Origin: Mycolicibacterium goodii
Lineage (GTDB): Bacteria > Actinomycetota > Actinomycetes > Mycobacteriales > Mycobacteriaceae
Assembly: GCF_001187505.1 (NCBI RefSeq)
Contig: NZ_CP012150.1
Coordinates: forward strand, 5,304,048 to 5,368,047
DNA: 64,000 nucleotides
Direction of reading: 5' to 3'
The position numbers and the translations under genes are program-made. The number at the start of each line of letters is the position of its first letter. The stretch's first letter is position 1. The notes under the pieces are model-generated. The model had not been told where the DNA came from. It saw nothing but the letters and a program-made list of their open reading frames with translations, and did no database searches. This document shows positions 54,717 through 63,871 of this stretch, in pieces.

Positions 54717-56057
54717 GTGAGCCACCCCGAACAGAGCCGCCATCTCGCCACCGCAATCCCTGGCCCCGGATCCCGGGCGCTGATCGACCGCAAGGGCGCT
54801 GCGGTCGCCCGCGGCGTCGGCACGACCATGCCGGTCTACGCGGCCCGCGCCGGCGGCGGCATCGTCGAGGACGTCGACGGCAACCGGCTGATCGACCTCG
54901 GTTCCGGCATCGCCGTGACCACCGTCGGCAACTCTTCGCCCAGAGTCGTCGAGGCGGTGCGTGCCCAGGTCACCGACTTCACCCACACCTGCTTCATGGT
55001 GACCCCGTACGAGGGCTACGTCGCGGTCTGCGAGCAGCTCAACCGGCTCACCCCGGTGCGCGGCGAGAAGCGCTCGGCGCTGTTCAACTCCGGGTCCGAG
55101 GCGGTCGAGAACGCGGTCAAGATCGCGCGGTCGCACACCCACAAGCCGGCCGTGGTGGCGTTCGACCACGCCTATCACGGCCGCACCAACCTGACCATGG
55201 CGTTGACGGCCAAGGTCATGCCGTACAAACACGGGTTCGGGCCGTTCGCGCCGGAGATCTACCGGGCGCCGCTGTCCTATCCCTTCCGCGATGCCGAGTT
55301 CGGCAAGGAACTGGCCACCGATGGCGAGCTGGCGGCCAAGCGCGCCATCGACGTGATCGACAAGCAGATCGGCGCCGACAATCTCGCCGCGGTCGTCATC
55401 GAGCCGATCCAGGGCGAGGGCGGCTTCATCGTGCCCGCCGACGGATTCCTACCGACGCTGCTCGACTGGTGCCGTAACAACGGTGTGGTGTTCATCGCCG
55501 ACGAGGTGCAGACGGGTTTCGCGCGCACCGGCGCGATGTTCGCGTGTGAGCACGAGGGCATCGACCCCGACCTGATCGTCACCGCCAAGGGCATCGCCGG
55601 CGGTCTTCCGCTGTCGGCGGTGACCGGACGCGCCGAGATCATGGATTCCCCGCACGTGTCCGGGCTGGGCGGCACCTACGGCGGCAACCCGATCGCGTGC
55701 GCGGCCGCGCTGGCAGTCATCGAGACCATCGAGGCCGACGGCCTGGTGGCGCGGGCCCGGCAGATCGAGGGGCTCATGAAGGACCGGCTGGGCCGGCTGC
55801 AGGCCGAGGACGACCGGATCGGCGATGTCCGTGGCCGCGGCGCGATGATCGCCATGGAACTGGTCAAGGCCGGCACCACCGAACCCGATGCCGACCTGAC
55901 CAAGGCGCTCTGCGCGGGCGCACACGCCGCGGGGGTGATCGTCTTGTCTTGCGGCACTTACGGAAACGTCGTTCGCTTCCTGCCGCCGCTGACGATCAGC
56001 GATGAACTGCTCAACGAGGGTCTGGATGTCCTCGAGGAGGTACTCCGCGGTGCGTGA
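54717..56057 (+). CDS. gabT: 4-aminobutyrate aminotransferase
   Basis: PLP-dependent class III transaminase, 446 residues. Seen: DVDGNRLIDLGSGIAVTTVG, the cofactor region LFNSGSEAVENAVKIAR, VVFIADEVQTGFARTG with the conserved Asp, and the PLP lysine Lys291 in VTAKGIAGGLPLSA. The frame is open upstream to 54507, but the GTG at 54717 follows GAGGAG at the right distance and begins the conserved part. It holds the position of Rv2589. Succinate semialdehyde would be its product. Confidence 0.95.
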   Translation: MSHPEQSRHLATAIPGPGSRALIDRKGAAVARGVGTTMPVYAARAGGGIVEDVDGNRLIDLGSGIAVTTVGNSSPRVVEAVRAQVTDFTHTCFMVTPYEGYVAVCEQLNRLTPVRGEKRSALFNSGSEAVENAVKIARSHTHKPAVVAFDHAYHGRTNLTMALTAKVMPYKHGFGPFAPEIYRAPLSYPFRDAEFGKELATDGELAAKRAIDVIDKQIGADNLAAVVIEPIQGEGGFIVPADGFLPTLLDWCRNNGVVFIADEVQTGFARTGAMFACEHEGIDPDLIVTAKGIAGGLPLSAVTGRAEIMDSPHVSGLGGTYGGNPIACAAALAVIETIEADGLVARARQIEGLMKDRLGRLQAEDDRIGDVRGRGAMIAMELVKAGTTEPDADLTKALCAGAHAAGVIVLSCGTYGNVVRFLPPLTISDELLNEGLDVLEEVLRGA

Positions 56058-56081
56058 CAGCGCGCCCGACGCCGGGTGCGG

Positions 56082-56780
56082 TCAGTGCGCGGTGGTGTGC
56101 CCGCGGCCGAACAGCCCACCCCAGCGCCTGCGTCGCGGCGCAGGCATCGGCTGGGTCTCCTGCGTCGTCTGCCCAGCGGTGACGGGCACCTGGGTGGTGG
56201 GTGCGTGTGTCGACTCGGCAGGCATCTGTGTCATCTGCGTCGTGGGCGCGTCCACCATCGGCGTCTGCGCGCGCTCGGTGGCCAGCGGCCTGCGCGCATA
56301 CGCGACGTCGCGCACGCTGCGCACCGACAGCCTGCCCAGCGCCATCGCGGACAGCAGGATGATCAACGCGCCGAGACCGCTGAAGTACGCCAACTCCAGG
56401 GTCACCCGCTTGGCATCGGTGACCGCAACGGGCGATCCGACGTCACCCAGTCCGAGCGGACCGGCCAGCGCCCGGCCGATGACGAACCACACTCCGCCGA
56501 GTGCGGCCAGCCACCCACCGAGCATCGCGCTGGCCCGGTTGCCCGACGTCAGCAGCAGAAAACCGCCGAGGGCCGTCGCCGCACCGGGAAGCACCTCGAG
56601 CCAGCCGCGCGCGGTGGTCCACGTCCACGGTTGATCCGCGCCGAACGAGAAGTCGAAGTACGGGCCGACGAACGGGATCAGTGCGCCATAGATACCCAAC
56701 ACCACCAGCAGCAATCCGCTGGCGGCGCCGCGGCTGCGCGGCATTGTCAGGCGACCGCCGCGGGTCTGTGATTCGGTCAT
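56082..56780 (-). CDS. four-helix membrane protein with Thr/Pro-rich tail
   Basis: 232 residues, family not recognised. Seen: about four membrane segments (GAASGLLLVVLGIYGALIPF, a second around GAATALGGFLLLTSG, AMLGGWLAALGGVWFVIGRA and LAYFSGLGALIILLSAMALG), then a hydrophilic tail rich in Thr, Gln and Pro ending in a basic stretch (PAPRRRRWGGLFGRGH). AAAGGAGG stands before the ATG, so expression should be good. Convergent with gabT and divergent from the carboxylic acid reductase gene. Confidence 0.8.
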   Translation of the reverse strand: MTESQTRGGRLTMPRSRGAASGLLLVVLGIYGALIPFVGPYFDFSFGADQPWTWTTARGWLEVLPGAATALGGFLLLTSGNRASAMLGGWLAALGGVWFVIGRALAGPLGLGDVGSPVAVTDAKRVTLELAYFSGLGALIILLSAMALGRLSVRSVRDVAYARRPLATERAQTPMVDAPTTQMTQMPAESTHAPTTQVPVTAGQTTQETQPMPAPRRRRWGGLFGRGHTTAH

Positions 56781-57123
56781 GATGCCTCCTTTGACGAGAC
56801 AGCGGATACCCGCCTGGTGAGCCGGTGAACCGTCGCCCCGCGCTCCGGCGCGACGGCCGGGCGGGCGGATCGCGGATTCACAGCATGTTGGCAGCTGCCA
56901 CGCTGGTGACATCAATAAATTTAGCGTTTCTAACGTCATAGCCAGCTTGAGTACGCCGCGGCGCCCACCACGCCGTGAGCATCACCACCGTCGGCGGGCA
57001 CGGTGATGTAAATCGCATCGAATGGAATGGTCATGACGAAATTAAGTTAGATAGATTTTCGTAGTAATTATCAGGCGTCAACCAGCGTCAACCGAATTAT
57101 TTGTTTGCTCAGGGGATCTCATT
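56781..57123. promoter_or_regulatory. AT-rich divergent promoter region before the carboxylic acid reductase
   Basis: 343 bases without a gene; much of 56905-57115 is clearly richer in A and T than the rest of the window. GCGTCAACC is repeated at 57075-57083 and 57085-57093, one base apart, close to the reductase start, and may be a regulator or polymerase-blocking site. AT-rich segments such as TTAGATAGATTTT (57047 onward) could supply a -10 element. No small ORF with a convincing start was seen. Confidence 0.5.
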
Positions 57124-60100
57124 ATGTCGATAGAAACACGCGAGGACCGCTACAACCGGCGCCTTGCCCGCCTGTTCGAGACCGATCCGCAGTTCGCCGC
57201 GGCCCGTCCCGACGCGGCCGCCGCCGCGGCCACCGACAACCCGGAACTGCGCCTGCCCGCGGTCGTCAAACAGGTGCTCACCGGGTACGCCGACCGTCCC
57301 GCGCTGGGTCGCCGCGCCGTCGAGTTCGTCACCGGCGCCGACGGTCGCACCACCGCGCAACTGCTGCCCCGTTTCGAGACCATCACCTACCGCCAACTCG
57401 CAGGCCGCGTCCAGGCCGTCACCAACGCCTGGCACGGTCATCCCGTTGCCACCGGCGACCGCGTCGCCATCCTGGGTTTCACCAGCATCGACTACACGAC
57501 CATCGACATCGCGCTGATCCAACTCGGCGCCGTGTCGGTCCCGCTGCAGACCAGCGCACCCATCGCACAGTTGCAACCGATCATCGCCGAGACCGAACCG
57601 AAGGTGCTCGCCGCGAGCATCGACTTCCTCGGTGACGCAGTCGCTTTGATCGAGGCGGGCCCCGCGCCGGCACGGCTGGTGGTGTTCGACTACCGGCCCG
57701 AGGCCGACGATCAGCACGAGGCGTACGAGGCGGCCAAGGCCGCGCTCGCAGGCACCGGCATCGTCGTCGAGACCATGGCCGACGTCCTCGACCGCGGCCG
57801 CTCGCTGGCCGACGCGCCGCAGTACGTGCCCGCCGAGGCCGACCCGCTGACCCTGCTGATCTACACCTCCGGCAGCACCGGCACCCCCAAGGGCGCGATG
57901 TATCCGGAGACCAAGGTCGAGACCATGTGGCGCACCGCCTCCAAGGCCAAGTGGGACGAGACCCAGGGTGTGCTGCCCTCGATCACGTTGAACTTCATGC
58001 CGATGAGCCACGTGATGGGCCGGGGCATCCTGTACGGCACCATCGCCAGCGGTGGCACCGCCTACTTCGCCGCCCGCAGCGATCTGTCCACCTTCCTGGA
58101 GGACCTCGCGCTGGTGCGTCCCACCCAACTCAACTTCGTGCCGCGCATCTGGGACATGCTGTTCCAGGAATACCAGAGCCGCGTCGACAACCGGGTGACC
58201 GACGAGGCCGACCGCGCCGCCGTAGAAACCGAGGTACTCGACGAGGTCCGCACCGAACTGCTCGGTGGACGGTACGTCTCGGCCCTCACCGGTTCGGCAC
58301 CCATCTCGGCCGAGATGAAGAACTGGGTCGAGGACCTGCTCGACATGCACCTGCTGGAGGGTTACGGCTCGACCGAGGCCGGCGCGGTCTTCATCGACGG
58401 CCACATCCAGCGCCCGCCGGTGATCGACTACAAACTGGTCGACGTCCCCGATCTCGGCTATTTCGGTACCGACCGGCCCCACCCGCGCGGTGAGCTGCTG
58501 ATCAAGTCCGAACAGATGTTCCCCGGCTACTACAAGCGCCCGGAGATCACCGCCGAGATGTTCGACGAGGACGGCTACTACCGCACCGGTGACATCGTCG
58601 CCGAGCTCGGCCCGGATCATCTCGAGTACCTCGACCGGCGCAACAACGTGCTGAAACTGTCGCAGGGCGAGTTCGTGACGGTCTCCAAGCTGGAGGCGGT
58701 GTTCGGCGACAGCCCGCTGGTGCGCCAGATCTACGTCTACGGCAACAGCGCGCGGTCGTACCTGCTGGCGGTTGTGGTCCCCACCGAGGAGGCGCTCTCC
58801 CGTTGGGACGGCGACGATCTCAAGGCGCGCATCAGCGATACCATGCAGGACGCCGCACGCGGCGCGGGGTTGCAGTCGTACGAGGTCCCGCGCGACTTCA
58901 TCGTCGAGACAACGCCGTTCACGCTGGAGAACGGTCTGTTGACCGGCATCCGCAAGCTGGCGCGGCCGAAACTGAAGGCGCACTATGCAGATCGGCTCGA
59001 GCAGCTGTACGCCGATCTGGCCGAAGGACAGGCCAACGAGTTGCGCGAGCTGCGTCGCAGCGGCGCCGACGCGCCGGTGACCGACACCGTCAGCCGCGCC
59101 GCGATCGCCCTGCTCGGTGCGTCCGCCTCGGATGTGCGCTCCGACGCCCACTTCACCGATCTCGGCGGAGATTCGTTGTCGGCCTTGACCTTTTCCAACC
59201 TGTTGCACGAGATCTTCGACGTCGACGTGCCGGTTGGTGTGATCGTCAGCCCGGCCACCGACCTGGCGGGGATCGCCGCCTACATCGAGACCGAGCGCAG
59301 CGGTTCGAAGCGTCCGACCTACGCGTCGGTGCACGGCCGCGACGCCACCGAGGTGCACGCCCGTGACCTCACTCTCGACAAGTTCATCGACGCCGACACC
59401 CTCACCACCGCGCCCGGTCTGCCCCATGCGAGCACCGAGATCCGCACGGTTCTGCTGACCGGCGCCACCGGCTTCCTGGGCCGTTATCTGGCGTTGGAGT
59501 GGCTGGAGCGCATGGATCTGGTGGACGGCAAGGTGATCTGCCTGGTGCGCGCCCGCAGCGACGAGGAGGCACGTGCCCGCCTGGACGCCACCTTCGACTC
59601 CGGCGACCCGGAACTGCTCGGGCACTACCGGGCATTGGCCGCCGATCACCTCGAGGTGATCGCCGGTGACAAGGGCGAGGCCGATCTGGGGCTGGACCGT
59701 GGCACCTGGCAGCGCCTGGCCGACACCGTCGACCTCATCGTCGACCCGGCCGCGCTGGTCAACCACGTGCTGCCGTACAGCCAGATGTTCGGGCCGAATG
59801 CGCTGGGCACCGCCGAACTCATCCGGATCGCGCTGACCACCAAGATCAAGCCGTTCGTGTATGTCTCGACCATCGGTGTGGGACAAGGCATCTCCCCCGG
59901 CGAGTTCGTCGAGGACGCCGACATCCGGGAGATCAGCCCGACCCGTCGGGTGGACGACTCGTATGCCAACGGCTACGGCAACAGCAAGTGGGCCGGTGAG
60001 GTGTTGCTGCGGGAGGCGCACGACTGGTGCGGTCTGCCGGTTTCGGTGTTCCGTTGCGACATGATCCTGGCCGACACCACCTACTCGGGTCAGCTGAACC

Positions 60101-60633
60101 TGCCGGACATGTTCACCCGGCTGATGCTGAGCCTGGTGGCCACCGGCATCGCGCCAGGATCGTTCTACGAACTCGACGCGAACGGCAACCGGCAGCGGGC
60201 CCACTACGACGGGCTGCCGGTCGAATTCATCGCCGAAGCCATCTCGACCATCGGCTCGCGTGTGGTCGACGGGTACGAGACCTTCCACGTGATGAACCCG
60301 TACGACGACGGCATCGGCCTCGACGAGTTCGTGGACTGGCTGATCGAGGCCGGCTACCCCGTCAAGCGCGTCGACGACTACGCCACCTGGCTGGGCCGCT
60401 TCGAGACGGCGTTGCGTGCCCTGCCGGACAAGCAGCGTCAGGCGTCCCTGCTGCCGCTGCTGCACAACTACCAGCAGCCCGCACCGCCGGTGTGCGGTGC
60501 CATGGCACCGACCGATCAGTTCCGCACCGCGGTGCAGGACGCGAAGATCGGCCCGGACAAGGACATCCCGCACGTCACCGCCGACGTGATCGTCAAGTAC
60601 ATCAGCAACCTGCAGATGCTGGGTTTGCTGTAA
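57124..60633 (+). CDS. car: carboxylic acid reductase (adenylation, carrier and reductase domains)
   Basis: Reduces carboxylic acids to aldehydes using ATP and NADPH; 1169 residues. Seen in order: adenylation domain (about 50-640) with [18 protein letters not shown] and [15 protein letters not shown]; a peptidyl-carrier domain with [10 protein letters not shown], Ser684 being the phosphopantetheine site; and a short-chain reductase domain with [18 protein letters not shown] and catalytic Tyr951/Lys955 in YGNSK. It needs activation by a phosphopantetheinyl transferase. It matches the position of Rv2590 (fadD9) and looks very like the M. smegmatis MSMEG_2956 enzyme from memory. Start ATG in an AT-rich leader. 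Confidence 0.97.
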   Translation: MSIETREDRYNRRLARLFETDPQFAAARPDAAAAAATDNPELRLPAVVKQVLTGYADRPALGRRAVEFVTGADGRTTAQLLPRFETITYRQLAGRVQAVTNAWHGHPVATGDRVAILGFTSIDYTTIDIALIQLGAVSVPLQTSAPIAQLQPIIAETEPKVLAASIDFLGDAVALIEAGPAPARLVVFDYRPEADDQHEAYEAAKAALAGTGIVVETMADVLDRGRSLADAPQYVPAEADPLTLLIYTSGSTGTPKGAMYPETKVETMWRTASKAKWDETQGVLPSITLNFMPMSHVMGRGILYGTIASGGTAYFAARSDLSTFLEDLALVRPTQLNFVPRIWDMLFQEYQSRVDNRVTDEADRAAVETEVLDEVRTELLGGRYVSALTGSAPISAEMKNWVEDLLDMHLLEGYGSTEAGAVFIDGHIQRPPVIDYKLVDVPDLGYFGTDRPHPRGELLIKSEQMFPGYYKRPEITAEMFDEDGYYRTGDIVAELGPDHLEYLDRRNNVLKLSQGEFVTVSKLEAVFGDSPLVRQIYVYGNSARSYLLAVVVPTEEALSRWDGDDLKARISDTMQDAARGAGLQSYEVPRDFIVETTPFTLENGLLTGIRKLARPKLKAHYADRLEQLYADLAEGQANELRELRRSGADAPVTDTVSRAAIALLGASASDVRSDAHFTDLGGDSLSALTFSNLLHEIFDVDVPVGVIVSPATDLAGIAAYIETERSGSKRPTYASVHGRDATEVHARDLTLDKFIDADTLTTAPGLPHASTEIRTVLLTGATGFLGRYLALEWLERMDLVDGKVICLVRARSDEEARARLDATFDSGDPELLGHYRALAADHLEVIAGDKGEADLGLDRGTWQRLADTVDLIVDPAALVNHVLPYSQMFGPNALGTAELIRIALTTKIKPFVYVSTIGVGQGISPGEFVEDADIREISPTRRVDDSYANGYGNSKWAGEVLLREAHDWCGLPVSVFRCDMILADTTYSGQLNLPDMFTRLMLSLVATGIAPGSFYELDANGNRQRAHYDGLPVEFIAEAISTIGSRVVDGYETFHVMNPYDDGIGLDEFVDWLIEAGYPVKRVDDYATWLGRFETALRALPDKQRQASLLPLLHNYQQPAPPVCGAMAPTDQFRTAVQDAKIGPDKDIPHVTADVIVKYISNLQMLGLL

Positions 60634-60666
60634 CCGACTTCCCCACAAGGGAAGAACCCCCCTGGC

Positions 60667-60697
60667 GTGGCCGCGGTCCCATGAGGACCGCGGCCAC
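60667..60697 (+). terminator. terminator hairpin after the carboxylic acid reductase
   Basis: GTGGCCGCGGTCC (60667-60679), loop CATGA, GGACCGCGGCCAC (60685-60697): a perfect 13-base stem 34 bases after the stop, followed by a modestly T-rich TTCAGTTGTT. It may also act against the convergent LacI gene. Confidence 0.8.
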
Positions 60698-60784
60698 TTC
60701 AGTTGTTCGGCCGCAGCCTCTCATATCTGCCGTCCTCGACGGCGACGCTAATGACCGGACAGCGCGGCGGTCAATCGCCTGATA

Positions 60785-61810
60785 TCACGGGGCCGCGGTC
60801 GATCCGCGACCCACGATGTGCGGCTCGTCGGGCACCACGACCCTTCTCGGTTGACCGCCCCCGACCATCGCGATCGCGAGCTCGACCGCCTCGGCGCCCA
60901 GCCGTTCGGTGGGCAGCCACACCGCGGTCAACGGTGGGACCAGATAACTCGCAAGGCTGTCGTCGTGCAGGGCCAGCACCGACATCTCGGACGGCACCGC
61001 GATCCCCCGCTGGTGCAGGGCCGCCAGGACGCCGACGGCCATCGGGAACGTCGCCGCCACGATGGCGGTCGGGCGAATGCCGCGCCCGAGTGCGCGCATG
61101 GCGCCCTCGAATCCGGCGGCATGGTCACGCTCGGCCAACTCGATCACCGCGCCCTCGACACCGGCCGCGGTGCACTCGCCGACGAAACCGTGCCTGCGGC
61201 GCACCATCGTGTCGAGCGTCGCCGGCCCGAAGACGCCGCAGATGCGGCGGTGTCCCAGTTCCACCAGGTGACGCACGGCCACGGCCGCGGCGTCGGCGTC
61301 CCGCAATACGACACTGGCCGATATGCCCCGCACCTGGCGGTTCACCAGCACCACGGTCTGCGGCACCTCCTGCACCAGCCGGCGCAGCGTCCGGTCCTCG
61401 ATGCGGCCGGAGGCCACCAGGAGGGCATCGACGCTGCCGTGCATGAGCATCGAGGTCATGGTCTCGTGCGGGTCGCCCGCGGCGTGCGTGCCCAGCACCA
61501 GGCCGTAGCCGTGCTGCTTCGCCCGAGCCTCGACCCCGCGCACGATCGCCGCGTAGACCGGGCTGGTGAACCCGGGCAGCAGCAGGCCGAGCGCCATGGT
61601 GCGCGAGCTACGCAACCCGCGCGCCGCCGCGTTGGCCCGGTAGCCGATCTGCTCGGCGGCCTCGACGATGCGCTCGCGGGTGCTCGACGACGCGAATCCG
61701 CGCGGATCGTTGCGCAGCACCCTGGACACCAGGCTCGGGTCCACACCCACCATGTCGGCGACGTCGGCAAGTGTCGGCCGTCGCCGCTTCCCCGGACCCG
61801 TCACCGCCAC
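60785..61810 (-). CDS. LacI-family transcriptional regulator
   Basis: Regulator of 341 residues. Seen: helix-turn-helix TLADVADMVGVDPSLVSRVL, ERIVEAAEQIGYRANAAARG, and the ligand domain with LGLLLPGFTSPVYAAIVRG and LGHRRICGVFGPATLDTMV. Two GTG starts (61810 and 61804) are possible. An IS110-family element ends only about 50 bases upstream, so its native promoter may have been replaced. The genes it once controlled are not evident; the reductase gene next door runs towards it. Confidence 0.9.
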   Translation of the reverse strand: MAVTGPGKRRRPTLADVADMVGVDPSLVSRVLRNDPRGFASSSTRERIVEAAEQIGYRANAAARGLRSSRTMALGLLLPGFTSPVYAAIVRGVEARAKQHGYGLVLGTHAAGDPHETMTSMLMHGSVDALLVASGRIEDRTLRRLVQEVPQTVVLVNRQVRGISASVVLRDADAAAVAVRHLVELGHRRICGVFGPATLDTMVRRRHGFVGECTAAGVEGAVIELAERDHAAGFEGAMRALGRGIRPTAIVAATFPMAVGVLAALHQRGIAVPSEMSVLALHDDSLASYLVPPLTAVWLPTERLGAEAVELAIAMVGGGQPRRVVVPDEPHIVGRGSTAAP

Positions 61811-61840
61811 CTCGTCACATCGTCTGCCATGGCTGACCCG

Positions 61841-61867
61841 AGCCTAACTGGCTGTAGGTCGTGTCAA
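61841..61867 (-). promoter_or_regulatory. possible outward promoter at the IS end
   Basis: On the minus strand TTGACA (61867-61862) lies 15 bases before TAGGCT (61846-61841), pointing at the LacI gene. The TTGACA is near the presumed IS edge, so it could form a hybrid promoter. The spacer is short, so support is weak. Confidence 0.35.
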
Positions 61868-62056
61868 GACTGTTGGTGGGTGCAAGGCACCGACATCCGG
61901 GATGCGGGTGTTGTGGGTTCGTGTGTGGTGTCGGTGGCTGGCCAGGGACTGACCGGGGGGCCGGGCGCCCACGTTGACGTATGCGACCTCGGCAGGGGTC
62001 ATCTGGCGTCGTTCGGGCTGCCTTGGAGGCGAAGGGTCGGGTGCCAAGTTAGACGC

Positions 62057-62145
62057 GGCGTAACCTGCGGAGGTCCGCCATAACGCCGGCGGCATCTGAT
62101 CCGGCCCTTCGTCCCGTCTGTTCAGCGTGGCACTGCCGACGGGAC
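62057..62145 (-). ncRNA. candidate structured non-coding RNA 3' of the IS110 transposase
   Basis: Stem 1: GTCCCGTC (62111-62118) with GACGGGAC (62138-62145). Stem 2: GGCGT (62057-62061) with ACGCC (62083-62087), enclosing GCGGA (62067-62071) and TCCGC (62074-62078). A further stem CACCGACA/TGTCGGTG lies at 61888-61936. IS110-family recombinases are known to use a bridge RNA coded in a non-coding end of the element; position and stems fit, the identity is inference. Confidence 0.35.
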
Positions 62146-62193
62146 TTGTGAAGGTGGGATTGAGGCTGGTCCTTTCGTCGATGGCGAGGTTGG

Positions 62194-63408
62194 TCAAACC
62201 CAGCGGGCCGGGTCGTAGGCGGTGTGGTCGCGCACCAAGGCGTGGGCGATGCGGTTGGCACGGTGGGCCAGCGCACAGGCGATGACCCCGCCACGTTTGC
62301 CGCGAGCTTTGAGTCCGCCGGCGTAAGCCTTGGCCGCCGGTTCGGTCAGCCATAGGCCGAGGCCGAGGTCGATCAAGGCGCGGCGCAAGGCCACGCTGCC
62401 CTCGCGACTGATGCCGCCGTCACGGCGTTTGTGGGCGGATTCGTACTGCATCGGTGAGAGTCCCGAGGCCCGGTAGATTTGTCGCGGGCCGGGCCAACGG
62501 GACGGATCACCCAGGGCTGCTGCGTAATTGGCTACTCGCACCACACCCCAACCCGGAACGGTGGTCAGGGTGGCGAACGGGCTGCGCGGCAACAGCACTG
62601 CCAACGCGGCCTCAGCGGCCTGGATCTGTGAATCTAGGTCGGCGAGCAGGTTCAGGTCGGCGGCCAGGATCTGGCGGGAGATCGCCGCGTCCCGGGTAGG
62701 CAGCGCATCGCGGGCTGCGGCGACCAGCCGCTCGGCGACGGGACGGCGCAGCTGCAGGTCGCGTGCCGCGGCGAAACGGATCAGCCGATTCACTCCGAGG
62801 GCGGCCAGCCGGCAGGGGTCGGAGAACTCCGCGGCGACCAGCCGGCCGATCTTGGTGGCCAACACATCCGGCAGCGCCAGGGTCAGCCCAGGAAACGCCC
62901 GATCCAGCTGCCCGAGCAACTGATTCTTTGTCGCCGTGCGCGTGGTGACCCGCCGGCTTCGGTGTCCCGCCCAGGCGCTGAGCTCGCCGATCACGACATC
63001 GCGGTCGGCGATGGCGCGCCCGCGCCCGGCCAGCGCCAGCTCGGTGATCGCCTCCAGATCGATCACGTCAGTCTTGATCCGGCGTCGGCCCTGCGCGCGG
63101 CGCTGCTCGGCGACATGGGCGGGATTGAGCTCCAACACCTCCCAGCCATCGGGCCAGCGGTGATCAAGCACTGGGCGGTGATAGTGGCCAGCAGCCTCCA
63201 CTGCCACCTTGACCTGCCCCGACACCGGAACTGCCGCCATCACGCTCGCCGCCGCAGCACCCAAGCCTGAGCGGTTCATCGTGAACTCTGTCGGGCTGAC
63301 CAGCAGATGACGTGCAGCATCGGTCACCGAAAACAAGGCCGAGGTCTTGCCCACATCAACAGCAACGACGATCGTGGACGACGTGACTGGAGCACACTGC
63401 ACAGACAC
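62194..63408 (-). CDS. IS110-family transposase (DEDD recombinase)
   Basis: 404 residues. Seen: N-terminal RuvC-like DEDD domain with Asp18 (VVAVDVGKTS), Glu71 (VEAAGHYH), and Asp114/Asp117 (IKTDVIDLEA); C-terminal transposase-20 domain with LTTVPGWGVVRVANYAAALG and YRASGLSPMQYESAHKRRDG. All acidic residues are intact, so it may be active. The GTG at 63408 is chosen because GGAGG lies six bases upstream and conserved sequence follows; that ribosome site falls inside a stem-loop. Confidence 0.92.
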   Translation of the reverse strand: MSVQCAPVTSSTIVVAVDVGKTSALFSVTDAARHLLVSPTEFTMNRSGLGAAAASVMAAVPVSGQVKVAVEAAGHYHRPVLDHRWPDGWEVLELNPAHVAEQRRAQGRRRIKTDVIDLEAITELALAGRGRAIADRDVVIGELSAWAGHRSRRVTTRTATKNQLLGQLDRAFPGLTLALPDVLATKIGRLVAAEFSDPCRLAALGVNRLIRFAAARDLQLRRPVAERLVAAARDALPTRDAAISRQILAADLNLLADLDSQIQAAEAALAVLLPRSPFATLTTVPGWGVVRVANYAAALGDPSRWPGPRQIYRASGLSPMQYESAHKRRDGGISREGSVALRRALIDLGLGLWLTEPAAKAYAGGLKARGKRGGVIACALAHRANRIAHALVRDHTAYDPARWV

Positions 63409-63414
63409 AAAACA

Positions 63415-63504
63415 CCTCCGGGGTGTGTCAGGAGGTCCCACGTGCGACAACACGCGGACCCCACAAAGGATCAGTTACAGATCCCTTCCTGACACCTCCG
63501 GAGG
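63415..63504 (-). promoter_or_regulatory. stem-loop covering the transposase ribosome-binding site
   Basis: Arms 63415-63433 and 63487-63504 pair over 18 bases with a one-base bulge (CCTCCGG and CCGGAGG at the outer ends, TGTCAGGA and TCCTGACA inside). On the transposase strand the arm next to the gene carries the GGAGG ribosome site six bases before the GTG, so folding would block translation. This could limit transposase synthesis from outside transcripts, or be part of the element's end structure. Confidence 0.6.
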
Positions 63505-63544
63505 CATTTGAGAAGGACCAACTCGATCTATATCAACGCCGGGT

Positions 63545-63871
63545 TCACGTCGCAGTGGGTGTCTCACCGGCACGGGCCATCACCGTGCGGACCGGGGTGA
63601 TGCCGGTGAACCGGGCGACGTCGTCCATGACCGCCGACGTCTCCGGGGCCGACAACGCCCGCATCATCGCGTCCCGGTCCTCGAAGTGACACAGGCAGAT
63701 GGCGATCACGCCGTCCGCCTCGCCGCTGTCGGTCGCGAAATAGGCCTGAGCGGATCGCAGTCCGTGTGGGCGCCAGGCGCGTTCGACCATCGGCAGGTGG
63801 TGGGTGACGTAATAACCGCGGTCGAACCGGTCGTCGGTGGTGCCGACGTAGTGCACCAGCATCATGGTCAT
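63545..63871 (-). CDS. EthD-domain protein
   Basis: Small ferredoxin-like fold protein of 108 residues. Seen: MLVHYVGTTDDRFDRGYYVT and HHLPMVERAWRPHGLRSAQA, where the HxP pattern is the EthD hallmark. GGGAGG precedes the ATG (MTMMLVHY). EthD proteins accompany ether- or steroid-degrading oxygenases; no partner lies inside the window, and the IS110 element separates it from the genes to its left. Confidence 0.85.
   Translation of the reverse strand: MTMMLVHYVGTTDDRFDRGYYVTHHLPMVERAWRPHGLRSAQAYFATDSGEADGVIAICLCHFEDRDAMMRALSAPETSAVMDDVARFTGITPVRTVMARAGETPTAT

Larger units (their letters stand above)
61862..63540 (-). mobile_element. IS110-family insertion sequence (ends approximate)
   Basis: One transposase gene with non-coding flanks: about 330 bases on its 3' side and at most about 135 on its 5' side before the EthD gene. 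IS110 elements lack terminal inverted repeats and do not make clear target duplications, so the ends given are estimates taken from the genes on either side. The 3' flank carries several stems (62111-62145, 62057-62087, 61888-61936) and could encode the guide (bridge) RNA known for this family. Confidence 0.7.

Noticed and set aside
57109..60648. An open frame of about 1180 codons antisense to the carboxylic acid reductase
   Set aside because: It mirrors the reductase gene exactly, has an odd His/Val/Gly-rich composition and no recognisable domain; such long antisense frames are a known effect of high GC at third codon positions.
61844..62353. 170-codon minus-strand frame beside the IS110 transposase
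   Set aside because: It runs half over the transposase in another frame and the rest has no domain; the stretch looks non-coding and structured.
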